64,000 bases of DNA from Methylocaldum marinum (GCF_003584645.1 NZ_AP017928.1:3572395-3636394), one strand, 5' to 3'; shown: positions 17,574 through 27,205, counted from the first letter of the stretch. Numbers and translations: made by a program. The notes: a model not told the origin generated them from the letters alone.

Positions 17574-18694
17574 CAGCTCTCTCCTCTCGACAGGCCAAGA
17601 GCCCTCAAATATTGCCGTGCGCTGTTCGAAATGGTGTAAGGTGCCGTGGCCTCGCACAAGGCTTCGGGCGAAGTTGGACGATCCAGCATTTCGGCCAATT
17701 TCCCCGCGAACGCCGAGGAATCGCCGACGGCCACCAAAGCGCCGTAGCGACCGCCTCCGAGCACTTCCTTCGGGCCGCTGGGGCAATCGGTCGATACCAC
17801 GGGCGTGCCGCAGGCCATGGCCTCGATCAGCACGACCGGCATACCTTCACAGATCGAGGTGAGAGCAAAGACTTTGGCTCGGCGCATATAGGCGTAAGGA
17901 TTGGATAGAAACCCCGGAAAATCCACGTCATCCGACACGCCGAGATCACCGGCCAGTTTAAGGAGTTTATCGCGCTGCCGGCCTTCGCCGCCGATGATCA
18001 GACGGCAAGGACGGACACTTCGAAGTTCCGCGAAAGCCTTCAGCAGGGTGGCGAAATCCTTGCGCGCGCACAATTCGCCCACGCCGAGGATCACCGGCGG
18101 CTCCCCCGGCGCGAACCAGGGATGGTCGACCGCCTGATCGGCCAGCGCCGCGAAACCGTCCGTCAGCACCGGACTGGTCACCACGGTGACCGCCTCCATC
18201 GGCAACCCGGCTATTTTGGCCAGATCTTCCGCCGCACCTTCGGATGGCGTCAGAATTCCGTCGGCGTGGCGGTAGAAAAGGCGGATCGAAGCCAATTGGC
18301 CGTTTCGTGCCCACCAGCCGCGGCGTTCGAGATTCTTGGAGACCGTCGTGCCTATCCGCACCACCACGCGGGTATCGACCCGGGCCAGCGTACGCGCCGT
18401 CAAAGCCGTACGGTTCACCTTGTCCTTGTCGCTCAACAATACCCTGGGCCGGTTACGACGCAAATAGCGGATCAGGACGGGTAAAGCGGTGTTGACATGG
18501 GAAACGCCCAGGTCGACCGTTCGGACGTTGTGCGGCAACGGGTCCCAGTAGGGGCCGTGCCCGTCCACCTTTAGGAGGTCAATGTGCAAACCGCACCCGG
18601 CAAACTCCGGCACCAGATTGCGCATAATCCGATCGACACCGCTATGGCCCGAAGTCGCCAGAAACAAAGCCAGGTCGGTGCGGCTCGAATTCAT
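17573..18694 (-). CDS. Glycosyltransferase, GT4 family (tandem paralogue B)
   Basis: A 373-residue GT-B enzyme beginning MNSSRTDLALFLATSGHSGV. The donor domain has ILGVGELCARKDFATLLKAF, FPGFLSNPYAYMRRAKVFAL and CEGMPVVLIEAMACGTPVVSTD. I chose the ATG at 18694; the frame runs further upstream but that part is low-complexity and includes one arm of a long hairpin. Its stop overlaps the next gene's ATG (TGATG). The pair probably arose by tandem duplication and may add successive identical or related sugars. Confidence 0.86.
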   Translation of the reverse strand: MNSSRTDLALFLATSGHSGVDRIMRNLVPEFAGCGLHIDLLKVDGHGPYWDPLPHNVRTVDLGVSHVNTALPVLIRYLRRNRPRVLLSDKDKVNRTALTARTLARVDTRVVVRIGTTVSKNLERRGWWARNGQLASIRLFYRHADGILTPSEGAAEDLAKIAGLPMEAVTVVTSPVLTDGFAALADQAVDHPWFAPGEPPVILGVGELCARKDFATLLKAFAELRSVRPCRLIIGGEGRQRDKLLKLAGDLGVSDDVDFPGFLSNPYAYMRRAKVFALTSICEGMPVVLIEAMACGTPVVSTDCPSGPKEVLGGGRYGALVAVGDSSAFAGKLAEMLDRPTSPEALCEATAPYTISNSARQYLRALGLSRGES

Positions 18695-18753
18695 CGACGG
18701 CTCGGATTCAGAGATTCCAAACAAGCTCGTCTGCCGTTCGGGGGACTGGCCTG

Positions 18754-18790
18754 CCGGACCTCCCCGCGCAAGCCGCGGGGAGGTCCGGCG
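18754..18790. repeat. Perfect 16-bp-stem hairpin
   Basis: GCCGGACCTCCCCGCG at 18754-18769 pairs without mismatch with CGCGGGGAGGTCCGGC at 18775-18790 across a five-base loop CAAGC. It lies between the TVP38-type gene and the paralogous glycosyltransferases, all on the minus strand. No T-tract follows on either strand, so it is not a standard intrinsic terminator. It could be a REP-like extragenic palindrome or an RNA-stabilising or polarity element. Confidence 0.8.
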
Positions 18791-18929
18791 TTTCGGCACC
18801 GGACATGAAAAGACCAATTTGGGCAGGCGTCACGAAATTTGGGGGCCTCGATGAATCCGCTCGCAAATCTTCACGAATTCCCTGCATTAATCGCAAGCGA
18901 GCCGTCGGGCACACGTTCGTCACAACCGA

Positions 18930-19646
18930 TCATGAATCCTCATCCGTCAGCAAAGGCAACTCGGCATTCCTGGCGTATACGAAGTCATGGAGCCGTTTCA
19001 GCAAAAATCCCAGAATCACCGACGACGCCAAGGCCAAGGCAATATATTCGGTTGCTTTGGCAAAATTGGACTGAAGCAATCCGGCACCGATCAGACAGGC
19101 GGTTATCCCCATAGGCAAGAAACCGATGAAGCTCCCCACGATAAAATCCAGGTGAGCCACATCCGTCATTCCCAGCAGCACATTATTGTAGAAGCCGTTC
19201 AAGGGTAGCTGTCGAATCAGCACCACGGCCAACACGCCGTGACGCTCTATCTGCCGTGCGAATCGCTCAAACTGGCGAACTTTTTTCAGCCCAAAGCCTA
19301 TGCCGAATTTGCGAATGAGCAGGAGCGTTGCGTATGAACCCAGAACCGTCGCCAGCTGGCTCCACACCAGCCCCCAAGCGAAGCCGAACGCCAATCCGCC
19401 AAGTGAACACAAAACCAGGCGAGGCGTTCCGATCGCCGTCAGTGCGGCACCGACCGAGGTGAATACGAGGGGGGCGGCCAGTCCGTAATCTGCCAATTCA
19501 GTCTTGAGTATCATCCCTTGGGCGAGCCAAACATTCAGCGGAGTAAAATAAAACGCGACACCCAAAACCAATACGGCAGAAACAGAAGCGCCGCGGAGAA
19601 CGCCAGTCGTTCGCGAGGCACCGATCACGCGTTGTGCATCGACCAT
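18930..19646 (-). CDS. TVP38/TMEM64 (VTT domain) inner-membrane protein
   Basis: A 238-residue polytopic membrane protein related to the DedA/TVP38 superfamily. It has about six hydrophobic segments and the VTT-domain segment LSLGGLAFG-like CSLGGLAFGFAWGLVWSQLA (about residues 80-99), followed by LLLIRKFG and VLIRQLPLNGFYNNVLLGMT (about 140-160). The family is implicated in lipid handling or membrane homeostasis; the exact activity here is unknown. It is transcribed away from corA, sharing a 105-bp divergent intergenic region. Confidence 0.8.
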   Translation of the reverse strand: MVDAQRVIGASRTTGVLRGASVSAVLVLGVAFYFTPLNVWLAQGMILKTELADYGLAAPLVFTSVGAALTAIGTPRLVLCSLGGLAFGFAWGLVWSQLATVLGSYATLLLIRKFGIGFGLKKVRQFERFARQIERHGVLAVVLIRQLPLNGFYNNVLLGMTDVAHLDFIVGSFIGFLPMGITACLIGAGLLQSNFAKATEYIALALASSVILGFLLKRLHDFVYARNAELPLLTDEDS

Positions 19647-19751
19647 GAAGAGCCTACAAAGTGGAAACCCATCCAGTTGGCCATATTATAAGTAACTAAT
19701 ACGGATAAAAACCATGATCAATTCGTTACACGGGATTCAAAAGGATTAAAT

Positions 19752-20717
19752 GTGTATATCAGATGCGCCGCCTATCGCGAAGGACAACGAGCCGCTGATG
19801 TCAACATCGAAGACGTCAGCGAACTGCTGGCGAAACCGGATACCTTCGTTTGGGTAGGACTGACCGAACCCGACCCGAAAGAGTTGCTGCAACTGCAACA
19901 GGAGTTCGGCCTGCACGAGCTTGCGGTGGAAGATGCCCGATCCGCACATCAACGACCGAAATTGGAAGAATACCGCGGATCCTTGTTCGTAGTCCTGCAT
20001 ACCGTAGAGCTCAGGGAAGGTAAGGTTCATTTCGGCGAAACGCATCTGTTCCTCGGCAAGCAGTTTCTGGTATCGATCCGCCATCAATCATCTCTGGGCT
20101 ACGGCCGCGCGCGGGCCCGTTGCGAAAGCATGCCGCAACTCCTGGCCAAGGGCCCCGGATTCGCACTATACGCTCTTCTCGATCTGGTGGTCGACAACTT
20201 CATGCCGGTCGTCGAGCATTACCAATCGCTGCTCGAAAAATTGGAAGAAGACATTTTCGAATGCCGTTTGCACCGCGATGCGATGGAGCGCCTGTACGAC
20301 CTCAAACGCTGCTTGCTGCGGCTACGCAATGCCGCAATGCCGTTACTGGACATCTGCAATGCGCTGATGCGGCTTCACCCGGAAATCGTGTCCAAGGACC
20401 TCCGCGTTTATTTTCGCGACGTACTCGACCACGTGCACCGAATCATTCGCGCCACCGACACCATGCGCGAAACCCTGTCGGATGCCATGCAGGCGAACCT
20501 CGCCCTGATCACGGTCAGACAGAATGAAGTGGTCAAGCGTCTGGCAGGATGGGGAGCCATTTTGGCGTTGCCGACCATGGTGTTCAGCATGTACGGCATG
20601 AACTTCAAATTCATGCCCGAGCTCGATTCCCGGTTCGGCTACCCCACCGCTTTGACGGGAACCTTGATCGGCTGCATTTGGCTGTATCGACGCTTAAAAC
20701 GCGCCGAGTGGCTGTGA
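19752..20717 (+). CDS. corA: CorA-family magnesium/divalent cation channel
   Basis: A 321-residue pentameric channel subunit. The large N-terminal cytoplasmic domain is rich in charged helices (for example FALYALLDLVVDNFMPVVEHY). Two C-terminal transmembrane helices follow, with the signature YGMNF at the end of the first (MVFSMYGMNFKFMPELD, about residue 281). I chose the GTG at 19752 because AAGGA lies six bases upstream; an overlapping ATG is in another frame. It mediates Mg2+ (or Co2+/Ni2+) uptake. Confidence 0.9.
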   Translation: MYIRCAAYREGQRAADVNIEDVSELLAKPDTFVWVGLTEPDPKELLQLQQEFGLHELAVEDARSAHQRPKLEEYRGSLFVVLHTVELREGKVHFGETHLFLGKQFLVSIRHQSSLGYGRARARCESMPQLLAKGPGFALYALLDLVVDNFMPVVEHYQSLLEKLEEDIFECRLHRDAMERLYDLKRCLLRLRNAAMPLLDICNALMRLHPEIVSKDLRVYFRDVLDHVHRIIRATDTMRETLSDAMQANLALITVRQNEVVKRLAGWGAILALPTMVFSMYGMNFKFMPELDSRFGYPTALTGTLIGCIWLYRRLKRAEWL

Positions 20718-20727
20718 GGCCGCTCCG

Positions 20728-21678
20728 TCAGTTGCGCGATTCTTTCCGATTCGCCTTATAACCCTTTTTGTAGCGCAACCGATACCGGTCCACCAGCAAC
20801 CGGCCGAAGCCGGCCGGCAGCAGCATCAGCCACAAGGGATCGCAGTGCACCAGCCTTCCCTGCCGGAAAAGACCGTCCCCGGCGTGAAACGAGAAACGGA
20901 TGAAATCGACCATGCTGCGCCGCAGTTGGCGGCGGCTAAGCCAGGGCCGGTGCACGGTCACGTCCTCCAGATAATAGAGCTGGAATCCGCGCGGATTGCG
21001 CATGCGCAGGCGAAAACGGTCGGACGACAGCCCCTCGGCCTGATACTCCACCTGTTGGAAAGGTTCGTTGACGCAACGAAAGACATAATCGTGGGAAATT
21101 CGTTTCCAGGTGAACGACGGCCGGATATGCCTTTCACCGGGAAAAACCGGATACGGAAACCGACAGGCGATGTCGGTCCGAATTGCGTGCTTTTTGTCGC
21201 CGCCTATCCCCAAGCGATAACGCACATCCAGAAAACTCGCATCGAACGGGTTGTGCGGATAAGGAATCGTCAACAGCCGCTGCCCGTCCATACTCTCGAC
21301 CAAGCCTTCGACGCCGGCGAAACGCTCGCGCTCCGCTTCGGGAATGGACTCCCAGTGTCGCCGGATGCGTTCCAAGGTATCCGGCAGGAGACGATCATCC
21401 GAATCGAGATTGAAAAACAGCCGTCCCGTCGCCAGTTCGAGCCCTTTATTGTGCGCGGCGTGCTTGCCCTGATTACTCTGCTTCACGTAAGTAACGGGAA
21501 AATCAACACCCGCTTTCCAACCCGCCACGACGGCGGCAGTATCATCGGTCGAGCCGTCATCGACGATAACGACTTCGAAGTCCCGGTCGGTTTGAGCTTC
21601 GATGCTCGATAAAGCCCTAGGCAACAGTCCGGCGCGGTTATAGGTGGGAATGAAGATAGTGAAAAGTGGACTGCTCAC
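20728..21678 (-). CDS. Glycosyltransferase, GT2 family
   Basis: A 316-residue GT-A enzyme: FTIFIPTYNRAGLLPRAL (about residues 6-23), VVIVDDGSTDDTAAVV for UDP-sugar binding, and a metal-binding FNLDSDDRLLPD (about 92-103). I chose the GTG at 21678, since GAGGA is 8-9 bases upstream; a TTG at 21687 is too close to it. The C-terminal third lacks a transmembrane segment. It is the last gene of a three-gene set with another GT2 and an O-antigen ligase/polymerase. Confidence 0.85.
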   Translation of the reverse strand: MSSPLFTIFIPTYNRAGLLPRALSSIEAQTDRDFEVVIVDDGSTDDTAAVVAGWKAGVDFPVTYVKQSNQGKHAAHNKGLELATGRLFFNLDSDDRLLPDTLERIRRHWESIPEAERERFAGVEGLVESMDGQRLLTIPYPHNPFDASFLDVRYRLGIGGDKKHAIRTDIACRFPYPVFPGERHIRPSFTWKRISHDYVFRCVNEPFQQVEYQAEGLSSDRFRLRMRNPRGFQLYYLEDVTVHRPWLSRRQLRRSMVDFIRFSFHAGDGLFRQGRLVHCDPLWLMLLPAGFGRLLVDRYRLRYKKGYKANRKESRN

Positions 21679-21723
21679 ACCAAACAAGTCCTCAATAGAT
21701 AAAATCGTGCAATGAACAACCGG

Positions 21724-22707
21724 TCAGGCCTGCCCGTCAACGCCGGATTTGAAGTTCGTTTCGATGGAATCGATGATTTGCCAGAAGTCCCAAACCTGAT
21801 GCTTTCGGATCTCCGCACGCACCCGGAACGCGTCCGGAAGGCGGCGCAACGCGGCAAAGAAACCTGCCGCATAGACCCTGTCGAACCGCAGCAAGCGGCC
21901 GATAAACTGAAGCAGATAGCCCGGCACGAGAGAGAACATCAGGTCCCTGCCCGGCAGATGTATCCATTCGAGCAGAAATCGATTGCGCACCCGGGTTTTT
22001 CTGACCCGGTTTGCAGCCACGTTTTCCGAGATGGAACCTTTCTTTTCATGCACTACCCGGCTGGCGGGCTCCAAGAGCGTGCGCCATCCGCGTTTCCAGG
22101 CACGCAAACCCAAATCGAAGTCTTCCGAATAGAAGGGCTTGTAAAGCGGCAAATAACCGCCGAGAGCCGCAAACATCGATTTTCGCAGCGCCACCGACCC
22201 CCCCGAGGCGAATAAGCTTTCTATCGGCCTTGCAGGCTTCAAGTCGTCGAAGCTCCAACGCACCGATCTAAGCCGGCCCCGTTTTATCCGGAAACACCGC
22301 CACGACACCGGGCTTACCCGTCCGTTCTCGTCCATCACCAATGGCGACACGGAGAAAACCCCTGCCGTTTCCAGATGCCGGATCAAAGGCGCCATGAAAT
22401 CTTCCTCCGGACGCACATCGGAATTCAGAAAGATCAGAAACTCCGCTTCGGCGGCATCGACGCCCGAATGGATCGCTTCAGCGAATCCACGATTGGCTTC
22501 ATGGACGACCACGTAAACACTAGGAAACTCGGTCCGGAGCATCTCGACACTTCCGTCTCGCGAACCGTCATCCACCACGATGATCGAGCATGCACCGGGA
22601 TAAGCGGCGGCCGCCCGAATCACGAACGGCAGATTGCGGCGCAATAATTGGATCCCGTTGAAATTCGGAATAACCACACCAACCAGCGGAAAGCGAGACC
22701 TATCCAT
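21724..22707 (-). CDS. Glycosyltransferase, GT2 family (rhamnosyltransferase-like)
   Basis: A 327-residue GT-A enzyme. It starts MDRSRFPLVGVVIPNFNGIQ and has IIVVDDGSRDGSVEML, NRGFAEAIHSGVDAAEAEF and LIFLNSDVRPEEDF (DxD-type, about residues 90-103). The later FYSEDFDLGLRAWKRGW is a catalytic-base/acceptor motif typical of rhamnosyltransferase-like GT2 proteins. The ATG overlaps the preceding gene's stop by eight bases. Sugar specificity is an inference from family resemblance only. Confidence 0.85.
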   Translation of the reverse strand: MDRSRFPLVGVVIPNFNGIQLLRRNLPFVIRAAAAYPGACSIIVVDDGSRDGSVEMLRTEFPSVYVVVHEANRGFAEAIHSGVDAAEAEFLIFLNSDVRPEEDFMAPLIRHLETAGVFSVSPLVMDENGRVSPVSWRCFRIKRGRLRSVRWSFDDLKPARPIESLFASGGSVALRKSMFAALGGYLPLYKPFYSEDFDLGLRAWKRGWRTLLEPASRVVHEKKGSISENVAANRVRKTRVRNRFLLEWIHLPGRDLMFSLVPGYLLQFIGRLLRFDRVYAAGFFAALRRLPDAFRVRAEIRKHQVWDFWQIIDSIETNFKSGVDGQA

Positions 22708-23914
22708 TCAATCGATTGCTTTTGAAGAAACGAAAACCGGCCCCCAAAAGGAGGCTGAGCGGATAAAGCGTCGATCGGGAGAAAAAAGGCAGGGTAAGAA
22801 AGGCATGTACCAGATGGACCGTCGTCACGACAACCAAAAGAATGCCTGCTTGCTTACGGACGGAATCTCGTGCGTTCAGCGTGTGGACCACAAGTGCCGC
22901 GAAAAACAGCCCATAGGCGGAGATTATTAGAATGAGCCCCACCAACCCATGGCTGTACAGCAGTTCCAGCAGGAAATTATGCGGAAAGGAAAAATCGACC
23001 ACCGGGTGAAAACTGGAATACCCCTGGTAATCCTGATAGAACTGTCCGAACCCGTGCCCGAAAACCCATTGGCGAGGCGAGCTCGCCCGCTGCATCTCGG
23101 CGGTCTCCGTCCAGATTGCTACCCGCTCTTCCTTGAGCAAATTACCGAAGAGGTCGTCGACCCTGGCATCGAACCCGTAAATTCCGGATATGTACAACAC
23201 GCCGGGAACAATGAGTATGGCCGCGAAGGCCGTCCACCGGTACCTGGCCGGCAAGAACGGAAGCATCGCAAACGAACCTGCCATAAGCGCCAGAAACCCC
23301 GGCCTGGACTGAGTCTTCAGCAGCAGCAGCGCATCGCCGATCGCCGCCAATATGAATAACCACCTCAGTCCCCCGCCATGCACAACCGAAAAATAGAACA
23401 GGATCGGCAGCGTCAACACGCAATAGAGCGCCAAAAAATGGAGATTCGAAAATAGACCGAATTTTTCGGGATATACCTCAAAACCGATCCATTGAGCGAT
23501 GACGTATACGACCGCCAGCCCGGCAAGCATGGCCTTATGGGTCAGTCGAGCACGGTTGCCCAGCTGCTCGGGCAGCAGAACGACACCGGCAACCGCCGCC
23601 ACCGGCAGCAATAGATGCTCCAGGAAGCGAAAATCCGTCCTGCCACTCGGTTCCATGAGATAACCCTGTACCGTCAGCAGAACGACGAGAAAAAGGAGAA
23701 CGGCCATTGGCCGATCGGATCGCAAACCGCCGCGGAACAAGAACGTCAGGCCGAAGACGGCAGCGGCGCTGCAATACAGGAAAATCTTATGGGTACCGAA
23801 ATCGAGCAGGAGGGAGATTCCGAAGCCGTATATCGATGTGGCTAAAAGATGGTAGAAAAAACCTGCTCCGAGTCCCGAAAAACTTCTCGCGTTTAAAGCC
23901 GTCGTCTCAGCCAT
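22700..23914 (-). CDS. O-antigen ligase/polymerase (Wzy_C domain)
   Basis: A 404-residue polytopic membrane protein with about ten to twelve hydrophobic helices. The large periplasmic loop carries FGHGFGQFYQDYQGYSSFHP and FPHNFLLELLYSHGLVGLI, the H-N-x-x-L-E motif of WaaL/Wzy enzymes (about residues 305-325). It would either ligate O-chain to lipid A-core or polymerise repeats; these two groups cannot be separated by sequence alone. It is the first gene of the set with two GT2 enzymes. The wide intergenic region upstream separates it from divergently transcribed clpB. Confidence 0.82.
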   Translation of the reverse strand: MAETTALNARSFSGLGAGFFYHLLATSIYGFGISLLLDFGTHKIFLYCSAAAVFGLTFLFRGGLRSDRPMAVLLFLVVLLTVQGYLMEPSGRTDFRFLEHLLLPVAAVAGVVLLPEQLGNRARLTHKAMLAGLAVVYVIAQWIGFEVYPEKFGLFSNLHFLALYCVLTLPILFYFSVVHGGGLRWLFILAAIGDALLLLKTQSRPGFLALMAGSFAMLPFLPARYRWTAFAAILIVPGVLYISGIYGFDARVDDLFGNLLKEERVAIWTETAEMQRASSPRQWVFGHGFGQFYQDYQGYSSFHPVVDFSFPHNFLLELLYSHGLVGLILIISAYGLFFAALVVHTLNARDSVRKQAGILLVVVTTVHLVHAFLTLPFFSRSTLYPLSLLLGAGFRFFKSNRLNG

Positions 23915-24153
23915 GGCGGCCTGTTTTTCCGTCGAACGGCGGTAGCAAAAAACGGGCAGGTCGGGCTATCGCCGAGAGACGGCCTCGGATTCCGGAAGCC
24001 GGATAAATTACGGCGATGAGGGATACGTCTACGTCCTGCATCGAAATTAGGCGCAAGTATGAAAAATGGTAGGCGATCGTATTATAAAGCTCAGACACAC
24101 GTCAAAGCCGCGTCTCAAGTTTCAGCTTTGCCAGAACGTCTTCCGCAGGGCAT
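23915..24153. other. Intergenic region between the O-antigen ligase and clpB
   Basis: No gene was recognised. The segment should hold the promoter of the minus-strand O-antigen ligase/GT2 set. It contains AT-rich stretches near 24040-24090 (for example TATTATAAAG), but I cannot assign a -35/-10 pair with confidence. It runs directly into the MITE-like element. Confidence 0.4.
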
Positions 24154-24343
24154 TTAAGGAAGCTCCGATTAAGTCTCCAATTCGGAGAAGCGACCTGTGC
24201 AACCAATTGATCCAACAGGCCCTCTCCCAACCCAATCACTCCGCACATTCCCTGTGCGGAGCCGCAAGCGGCGCTCACGCGTGCAAATCGGCAGTCGTGC
24301 CGATTTGTCCCGGAAGGAGAGGGCTTATCCAGAGCGTCCTTAA
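24154..24343. repeat. MITE-like element, copy 2 (190 bp) with hairpin-rich insert
   Basis: Terminal inverted repeats: TTAAGGAAGCTCCGATTAAG on the left and TTAAGGACGCTCTGGATAAG read from the right (16 of 20 match). The left 70 bp closely match copy 1 at 978-1095. The middle is about 70 bp longer and consists of perfect dyads: CTCCGCACA/TGTGCGGAG (24239-24261), GCCGC/GCGGC, CACGCGTG, and CAAATCGGCA/TGCCGATTTG around GTCG (24284-24307). No coding capacity. The element ends 23 bp before the clpB heat-shock -35 box. Confidence 0.7.
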
Positions 24344-24366
24344 GCCGACTGTCGGCGACGGCTTCG

Positions 24367-24395
24367 CTTGAAAACCAGGCACCGCACCCCAATCT
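24367..24395 (+). promoter_or_regulatory. Sigma-32 heat-shock promoter of clpB
   Basis: CTTGAAA at 24367-24373 and CCCCAATCT at 24387-24395 are separated by 13 bases. This closely matches the gammaproteobacterial heat-shock consensus (CTTGAAA, spacer of 11-16, CCCCATNT). Transcription would start near 24402, about 35 bases before the clpB start codon. Confidence 0.85.
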
Positions 24396-24435
24396 ATTGA
24401 GTCATCTCGATTAAGCAACTAAAGGCATTTTTCCG

Positions 24436-27015
24436 ATGCGAATGGACAAACTGACCAGTAAATTCCAAGCCGCCCTCGCCGAAGCGCAAAGCCTGGCTTT
24501 GGGGCACGACCATCAGTTCATCGAACCGGTTCATGTCATGGCGGCCTTGCTCGACCAGGAAGGCGGAACCGTGCGCCCCCTGCTGTCACAATGCGGCGTC
24601 AACGTCAACCAGCTTCGCGGCTCTCTGGAAGAAGCGCTCCGCCGCATGCCCCGCGTGGAAGGCATCGGAGGAGACGTCCAAATATCGAACGAGCTGGGCC
24701 GGCTGCTGAATCTGACCGACAAGCTGGCGCAAAAACGCGGCGACACGTTCATCACCAGCGAAATGTTCGTCCTGGCGGCTATCGAAGATCGAGGCCAGCT
24801 CAGCGATTTGCTGCGGAAAGAAGGGCTGGACCGAAACAAATTGGAGCAAAGCATCGAACAGATCCGCGGTGGCCAGAAGGCGGACGATGCAAATGCGGAA
24901 GAACAACGCCAGGCGCTTCAGAAATTCACCATCGACCTCACCGAGCGCGCCGAGCAGGGCAAGCTTGATCCGGTGATCGGGCGCGACGACGAAATTCGCC
25001 GCACCATCCAGGTTCTGCAACGCCGCACCAAGAACAACCCCGTATTGATCGGCGAGCCCGGCGTCGGCAAAACCGCCATTGTCGAAGGCCTGGCGCAGCG
25101 CATCGTCAACGGCGAAGTGCCGGAAGGCATGAAAGGCAAGCGTCTATTGGCTTTGGACATGGCGGCCCTGATCGCCGGCACCAAGTTTCGCGGCGAATTC
25201 GAGGAACGGATGAAAGCGCTGTTGAACGATATCGCGAAGCAGGAGGGCAAGATCATCCTCTTCATCGATGAGCTGCACACCCTGGTCGGCGCGGGGCGGG
25301 CGGAAGGCGCCATCGACGCCGGCAATATGCTGAAGCCCGCTTTGGCTCGGGGCGAACTGCACTGCATCGGCGCCACGACGCTCGACGAATACCGGCAGTA
25401 CATCGAAAAGGATGCCGCCTTGGAACGGCGCTTTCAGAAAGTGCTGGTGGATGAACCCAGCGTCGAAGACACTATCGCGATCCTGCGCGGGCTCAAGGAA
25501 AAATACGAGGTGCACCATGGCGTCACCATCACCGACCCTGCGATCGTGGCGGCGGCGACCCTGTCGCACCGCTATATCACCGACCGCAATCTGCCGGACA
25601 AGGCTATCGACCTGGTGGACGAGGCCGCCAGCCGCATCCGCATGGAAATCGATTCCAAACCGGAAGAAATGGATCGGCTGGATCGCCGCCTGATTCAGCT
25701 CAAGATCGAGCGCGAGGCCTTGAAAAAGGAAACCGACGAGGCATCGCGAAAACGCTTGGAAACCCTGCAGGACAACATCTCCGAACTGGAAAGAGAGTAC
25801 GCGGAACTCGAAGAGATCTGGAAGTCGGAAAAAGCCGCCCTGCAAGGCACGGCCGCGATCAAGGAGCAGCTGGAACGGGCGAAGCTCGATTTGGATGCGG
25901 CACGGCGCAACGGCGATCTCGCCCGCATGTCGGAACTACAATACGGCGAAATTCCCAAGCTGCAAAAGGAACTGGATCTCGCCACTCAGGCCGAGATGCA
26001 GGAAACCAAGCTGATGCGCAACAAGGTCACCGACGAGGAAATCGCCGAAGTGGTCTCCAAGTGGACCGGTATTCCGGTGTCGAAAATGCTCGAGGGCGAA
26101 CGTGAAAAACTGCTCCACATGGAGGAGAACCTGGCTCGGAGAGTCGTGGGTCAACAGGAGGCGATCAAGGCGGTCTCGGACGCCATCCGCCGCTCCCGTG
26201 CCGGTCTCGCCGATCCGCGCAGGCCGAACGGTTCCTTCCTGTTCCTGGGTCCGACCGGTGTGGGCAAGACAGAGCTGTGCAAGGCCTTGGCCGAGTTCCT
26301 GTTCGACACCGAGGAAGCCATGGTTCGGATCGACATGTCGGAATTCATGGAGAAACATTCGGTCGCCCGTCTGATCGGGGCGCCGCCGGGTTATGTCGGT
26401 TACGAGGAAGGAGGTTATCTGACCGAAGCGGTGCGCCGCAGACCCTACTCGGTGATCCTGCTGGACGAGGTGGAAAAAGCACATCCCGAAGTGTTCAACA
26501 TCCTGCTGCAGGTACTCGACGACGGACGGCTCACCGACGGCCACGGCCGCACCGTGGACTTCCGCAACACCGTCATCGTGATGACGTCGAACCTGGGGTC
26601 CGACCGCATTCAGGAGCTGGCCGGCGAGGAGAATTATCAGCGGATGAAGGCTGCGGTCATGGAGGTGGTAACCCACTACTTCAGGCCGGAATTCATTAAC
26701 CGTATCGACGAAGTGGTGGTTTTCCATCCGCTGGTCAAAGAGCAGATCCGCGCCATCAGCCGCATCCAGATCGGCTACCTGCAAAACCGCCTGGCCGACC
26801 GCGAGATCGCGCTCGAAGTCAGCGAAGCCGCTCTGGACAAGCTGGGCGAGGCCGGATTCGATCCGGTATACGGGGCACGCCCGCTGAAGCGCGCCATTCA
26901 GCAACAGCTCGAGAACCCCTTGGCGCAGGATATCCTGGCCGGCAGGATCGCACCGGGCGACACCGTTGACGCGGATGTCGAAGTCGGCGAAATAGTCTTC
27001 CGAAAAGCCGTGTGA
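24436..27015 (+). CDS. clpB: ATP-dependent disaggregase ClpB
   Basis: An 859-residue Hsp100 chaperone that extracts polypeptides from aggregates together with DnaK. Order: Clp N-domain (1-145), AAA-1 with Walker A GEPGVGKT (about 205) and Walker [15 protein letters not shown], the long coiled-coil M domain (about 400-525, rich in E/K/R such as [20 protein letters not shown]), AAA-2 with Walker [10 protein letters not shown] (about 604) and Walker [12 protein letters not shown]. Length equals ClpB of Escherichia coli to within a few residues. It is monocistronic and driven by the sigma-32 promoter just upstream. Confidence 0.97.
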   Translation: MRMDKLTSKFQAALAEAQSLALGHDHQFIEPVHVMAALLDQEGGTVRPLLSQCGVNVNQLRGSLEEALRRMPRVEGIGGDVQISNELGRLLNLTDKLAQKRGDTFITSEMFVLAAIEDRGQLSDLLRKEGLDRNKLEQSIEQIRGGQKADDANAEEQRQALQKFTIDLTERAEQGKLDPVIGRDDEIRRTIQVLQRRTKNNPVLIGEPGVGKTAIVEGLAQRIVNGEVPEGMKGKRLLALDMAALIAGTKFRGEFEERMKALLNDIAKQEGKIILFIDELHTLVGAGRAEGAIDAGNMLKPALARGELHCIGATTLDEYRQYIEKDAALERRFQKVLVDEPSVEDTIAILRGLKEKYEVHHGVTITDPAIVAAATLSHRYITDRNLPDKAIDLVDEAASRIRMEIDSKPEEMDRLDRRLIQLKIEREALKKETDEASRKRLETLQDNISELEREYAELEEIWKSEKAALQGTAAIKEQLERAKLDLDAARRNGDLARMSELQYGEIPKLQKELDLATQAEMQETKLMRNKVTDEEIAEVVSKWTGIPVSKMLEGEREKLLHMEENLARRVVGQQEAIKAVSDAIRRSRAGLADPRRPNGSFLFLGPTGVGKTELCKALAEFLFDTEEAMVRIDMSEFMEKHSVARLIGAPPGYVGYEEGGYLTEAVRRRPYSVILLDEVEKAHPEVFNILLQVLDDGRLTDGHGRTVDFRNTVIVMTSNLGSDRIQELAGEENYQRMKAAVMEVVTHYFRPEFINRIDEVVVFHPLVKEQIRAISRIQIGYLQNRLADREIALEVSEAALDKLGEAGFDPVYGARPLKRAIQQQLENPLAQDILAGRIAPGDTVDADVEVGEIVFRKAV

Positions 27016-27063
27016 ACTATAAATTCCCCTTAATCCCGGCACATGGAGGTGCCTTCGCCTGCA

Positions 27064-27091
27064 CCGTTCACAACATGCGAACGGCGCTTTT
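27064..27091 (+). terminator. Probable intrinsic terminator of clpB
   Basis: CCGTTC at 27064-27069 pairs with GAACGG at 27079-27084 around a nine-base loop and is followed by CGCTTTT. The T-tract is short, so efficiency may be moderate. It lies about 50 bases after the clpB stop. Confidence 0.5.
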
Positions 27092-27205
27092 GGCCGTCGG
27101 GTTCTTGCGCCGTTCCGTGGACCCTGAGATTATATGATGTAGATCGGCAAATTTTCAGGCTGCGGTGTAGTCCGCCACTGACCCGATCGTAATTCACCGA
27201 AACCG

